Assembly: GCA_900318355.1 (NCBI GenBank)
Contig: ONKE01000043.1
Coordinates: 1-44,674 of the forward strand
Direction of reading: 5' to 3'
Source: an uncultured Bacteroidales bacterium
GTDB lineage: Bacteria; Bacteroidota; Bacteroidia; Bacteroidales; UBA932
DNA length: 44,674 nucleotides
A program made the translations under genes and the position numbers. Shown here piece after piece: positions 43,552-44,674 of the stretch. A model generated the notes under the pieces. The model searched no databases. It saw only the letters and a program-made list of their open reading frames with translations, and was not told where the DNA came from. The first letter of the stretch is position 1. Every line of letters begins with the position of its first letter.

Positions 43552-43670
43552 GGAGCGACGCGGAGTTTCGGCCGGGGCGTGAGGCGATGTTGGCGTAGGG
43601 CGCGACGCGGAGTTTCGGCCGGGGCGTGAGGCGATGTTGGCGTAGGGAGCGACGCGGAGTTTCGGCCGGG
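43532..43670. repeat. Three tandem copies of a 47-bp repeat covering a stop codon
   Basis: Copies begin at 43532, 43579 and 43626. Each starts GTGAGGCGATGTTGGCGTAG and ends in TTTCGGCCGGGGC. Copy 2 differs at one base (C for A in GGAGCGACG), and copy 3 lacks one G at its end. Copy 1 contains the last codons and TAG of the phosphatase gene. The array ends 2 nt before the stop codon of the convergent HAD gene, so it fills the whole spacer. Confidence 0.97.
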
Positions 43671-43672
43671 CG

Positions 43673-44356
43673 CTATCCGAAAAGCAGTTCGCGCAGTTCT
43701 GAGACGCTGCCGGCGAAACGGTAGTCGGGCGTTGCCGCCATGGGTCTGTAACCCCAGCCGACCGCGATACCGTCGATGCCGCCGTTTGCCGCCGTCCGCA
43801 TGTCCGTGCCGGAGTCCCCTACCATCACGGCGTCTTCCTTGCCCAGACCCGATGCGCGCAGCACTTCACCAACGATCTCCGGGTCGGGCTTGAGCGGATA
43901 GCCTTCGCGGTTGCCGAGGATCGCCACGAACGGAATCTCCGGGAAGAACTCGTGAATCAGATGCTCCGTCCCGGCCTGGAACTTATTGGAAGCCACGGCC
44001 ATTTTCACGCCCGCGGCATGAAGGTCAGCAAGGAGCTCCGGAATCCCCGGATATGGCCGGGTGTGGACGTCGATGTGCGTCGTATAATAGGCCTTGAAGT
44101 CCTTCAGGGCGGCATCTATCAGGTTGTCATCCGGACCTTCGGCGCCTTCGGCCGCCAGCGAGCGCCCCAGGGCCTGCTGCACCAGATTCCGCACGCCGTG
44201 GCCCACCATTTTGCGGTAGTCCGCAAGGCTATGCAGCGCCAGTTTCCGCTGTTCCAGGGCATGGTTTACGGCCGCCGCAAGGTCCTCGATCGTATCTATC
44301 AGTGTTCCGTCCAGGTCCCAGATTATGAGACGGTAGCATGTAGTATTCTCTTTCAT
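43673..44356 (-). CDS. HAD-superfamily phosphatase, phosphoglycolate phosphatase-like
   Basis: A 227-residue HAD hydrolase with a four-helix cap (subfamily IA). Motif I is IWDLDGTLIDT with nucleophile D14 and acid D16, motif II is the SNK near 116, and motif III/IV are KPDPEIV near 150 and GDSGTDMRTA near 173. The closest well-known relative is Gph, which salvages 2-phosphoglycolate, but substrates in this family are hard to predict. The ATG overlaps the stop of the upstream 52-codon GNAT-like frame (ATGA), so translation may be coupled to it. Confidence 0.92.
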   Translation of the reverse strand: MKENTTCYRLIIWDLDGTLIDTIEDLAAAVNHALEQRKLALHSLADYRKMVGHGVRNLVQQALGRSLAAEGAEGPDDNLIDAALKDFKAYYTTHIDVHTRPYPGIPELLADLHAAGVKMAVASNKFQAGTEHLIHEFFPEIPFVAILGNREGYPLKPDPEIVGEVLRASGLGKEDAVMVGDSGTDMRTAANGGIDGIAVGWGYRPMAATPDYRFAGSVSELRELLFG

Positions 44357-44511
44357 TTCAGTATTCTTTGATAAGCCAGACGCTCGTCGCCGGATGGATA
44401 CCCATTCACCCACTGCCTCATGTTGCCATCCGAGCGCATAATCCCCCTTGCCGCCTCCAGGACCGCCAATATTTCCGGAACATCGCCCTCTCTCGCAATT
44501 CGTATTGTCAT
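44353..44511 (-). pseudogene. Truncated GNAT acetyltransferase frame upstream of the HAD gene
   Basis: A 52-codon frame. Residues 1-40 look like the start of a GNAT N-acetyltransferase of the common Bacteroidota type: MTIRIAREGDVPEILAVLE, then an ARGIMRSDGN helix, then QWVNGYPS. After that the sequence departs from the family and stops, so the acetyl-CoA-binding core (motif A, with its Q/RxxGxG/A) is missing. The stop overlaps the HAD start codon as ATGA. A TAACTTTG box lies 18 nt upstream of its ATG. It is either a decayed gene that still serves as a translated leader, or a real small protein. Confidence 0.55.
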
Positions 44512-44529
44512 ATCGTCGCTTTTGCCGGG

Positions 44530-44537
44530 CAAAGTTA
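44530..44537 (-). promoter_or_regulatory. -7 box for the GNAT remnant and HAD gene
   Basis: TAACTTTG on the minus strand fits TAnnTTTG and lies 18 nt before the ATG at 44511. This places the 52-codon frame inside the HAD transcript. Confidence 0.55.
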
Positions 44538-44552
44538 GTTATTTTCGGCGAA

Positions 44553-44560
44553 TATCTTTG
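44553..44560 (+). promoter_or_regulatory. Rightward -7 box at the window edge
   Basis: TATCTTTG on the plus strand, divergent from the HAD promoter. No -33 element is visible. From here to 44674 there is no ATG on the plus strand, and I cannot assign any gene to 44561-44674. The gene it would serve starts beyond the window or uses a rare start codon. Confidence 0.45.
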
Positions 44561-44674
44561 CGGGTGTCGGTAGGGGTGCTGAGAGCGGAGGGCACTGAAA
44601 AAGGGGTCAGTTTATAAGGCCTCTGAGAGTGGCGTATTCAAGCAACTTCGTGAGAAGTTCGACTTTTCTTCAGA

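Noticed and set aside
43532-43670. 47-bp repeats as a CRISPR array or integron attC sites
   Set aside because: Copies are directly adjacent with no spacers, they lack the imperfect palindromes of attC sites, and no integrase is nearby.
44561-44674. Possible gene ends or starts at the right edge, on either strand
   Set aside because: Short frames on both strands look weakly protein-like, but none has a start codon, a promoter-linked ATG or a recognisable family within the window.

Overview
The window looks like chromosomal DNA from a GC-rich member of the Bacteroidales (Bacteroidota). Three things point there. The putative promoters share the Bacteroidota -7 box TAnnTTTG; about twelve copies sit just upstream of genes, often with the spelling TATCTTTG. 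The gene content is typical of the group: a complete moxR-DUF58-bat aerotolerance operon, exported GH2 glycosidases, an exported aldose 1-epimerase, an exbB-exbD-tonB set and an alpha-2-macroglobulin/PBP1C pair. Shine-Dalgarno sequences are almost absent. Genes are GC-rich with C/G-ending codons, whereas intergenic regions are AT-rich. No prophage, CRISPR array, insertion sequence or tRNA was recognised.

Layout. 1-235: a leftward promoter and structured leader that look like the start of an rRNA operon lying outside the window (inference). 236-5718 (minus): a GH2 lipoprotein, groEL, groES and an Omp85-type beta-barrel. 5867-14765 (plus): a very large alpha-2-macroglobulin lipoprotein with its partner PBP1C, then a CobW-family GTPase, closed by a terminator shared with glyA. 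14796-16728: glyA (minus) and a SpoU/TrmH methyltransferase (plus), divergently transcribed. 16980-28451 (minus): an aerotolerance operon moxR, DUF58, an unnamed membrane protein, batA, batB, batC and a fused batD-batE, followed after 18 nt by a LacZ-type GH2 beta-galactosidase. 28476-37915 (plus): truA, an exported galM, then after terminators exbB, exbD, tonB, an rluB-type pseudouridine synthase, era, parC and aroK. 37881-42924 (minus): a double-thioredoxin-fold exported protein, coaD, ung and lon. 43108-44674: a low-molecular-weight protein tyrosine phosphatase (plus), three copies of a 47-bp tandem repeat that includes the phosphatase stop codon, a HAD phosphatase with a short GNAT remnant upstream (minus), and a divergent promoter at the right edge.

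How the genes fit together. Most are housekeeping: protein folding and turnover (GroELS, Lon), RNA modification (TruA, RluB-like, SpoU), ribosome assembly (Era), chromosome decatenation (ParC), shikimate, CoA and one-carbon metabolism, and uracil repair. The envelope theme is strong. A2M with PBP1C is a proposed protease-trap and wall-repair pair. The bat operon encodes MoxR-VWA machinery at the inner membrane. ExbBD-TonB energises outer-membrane receptors. The exported glycosidases and mutarotase would process galactosides in the periplasm.

The most unusual signals are the BatD-BatE fusion carrying an internal signal peptide, the stop-codon-containing 47-bp repeat array, the truncated GNAT reading frame coupled to the HAD gene, and the structured leader at the left edge. 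I did not find a clearly new multi-gene system.
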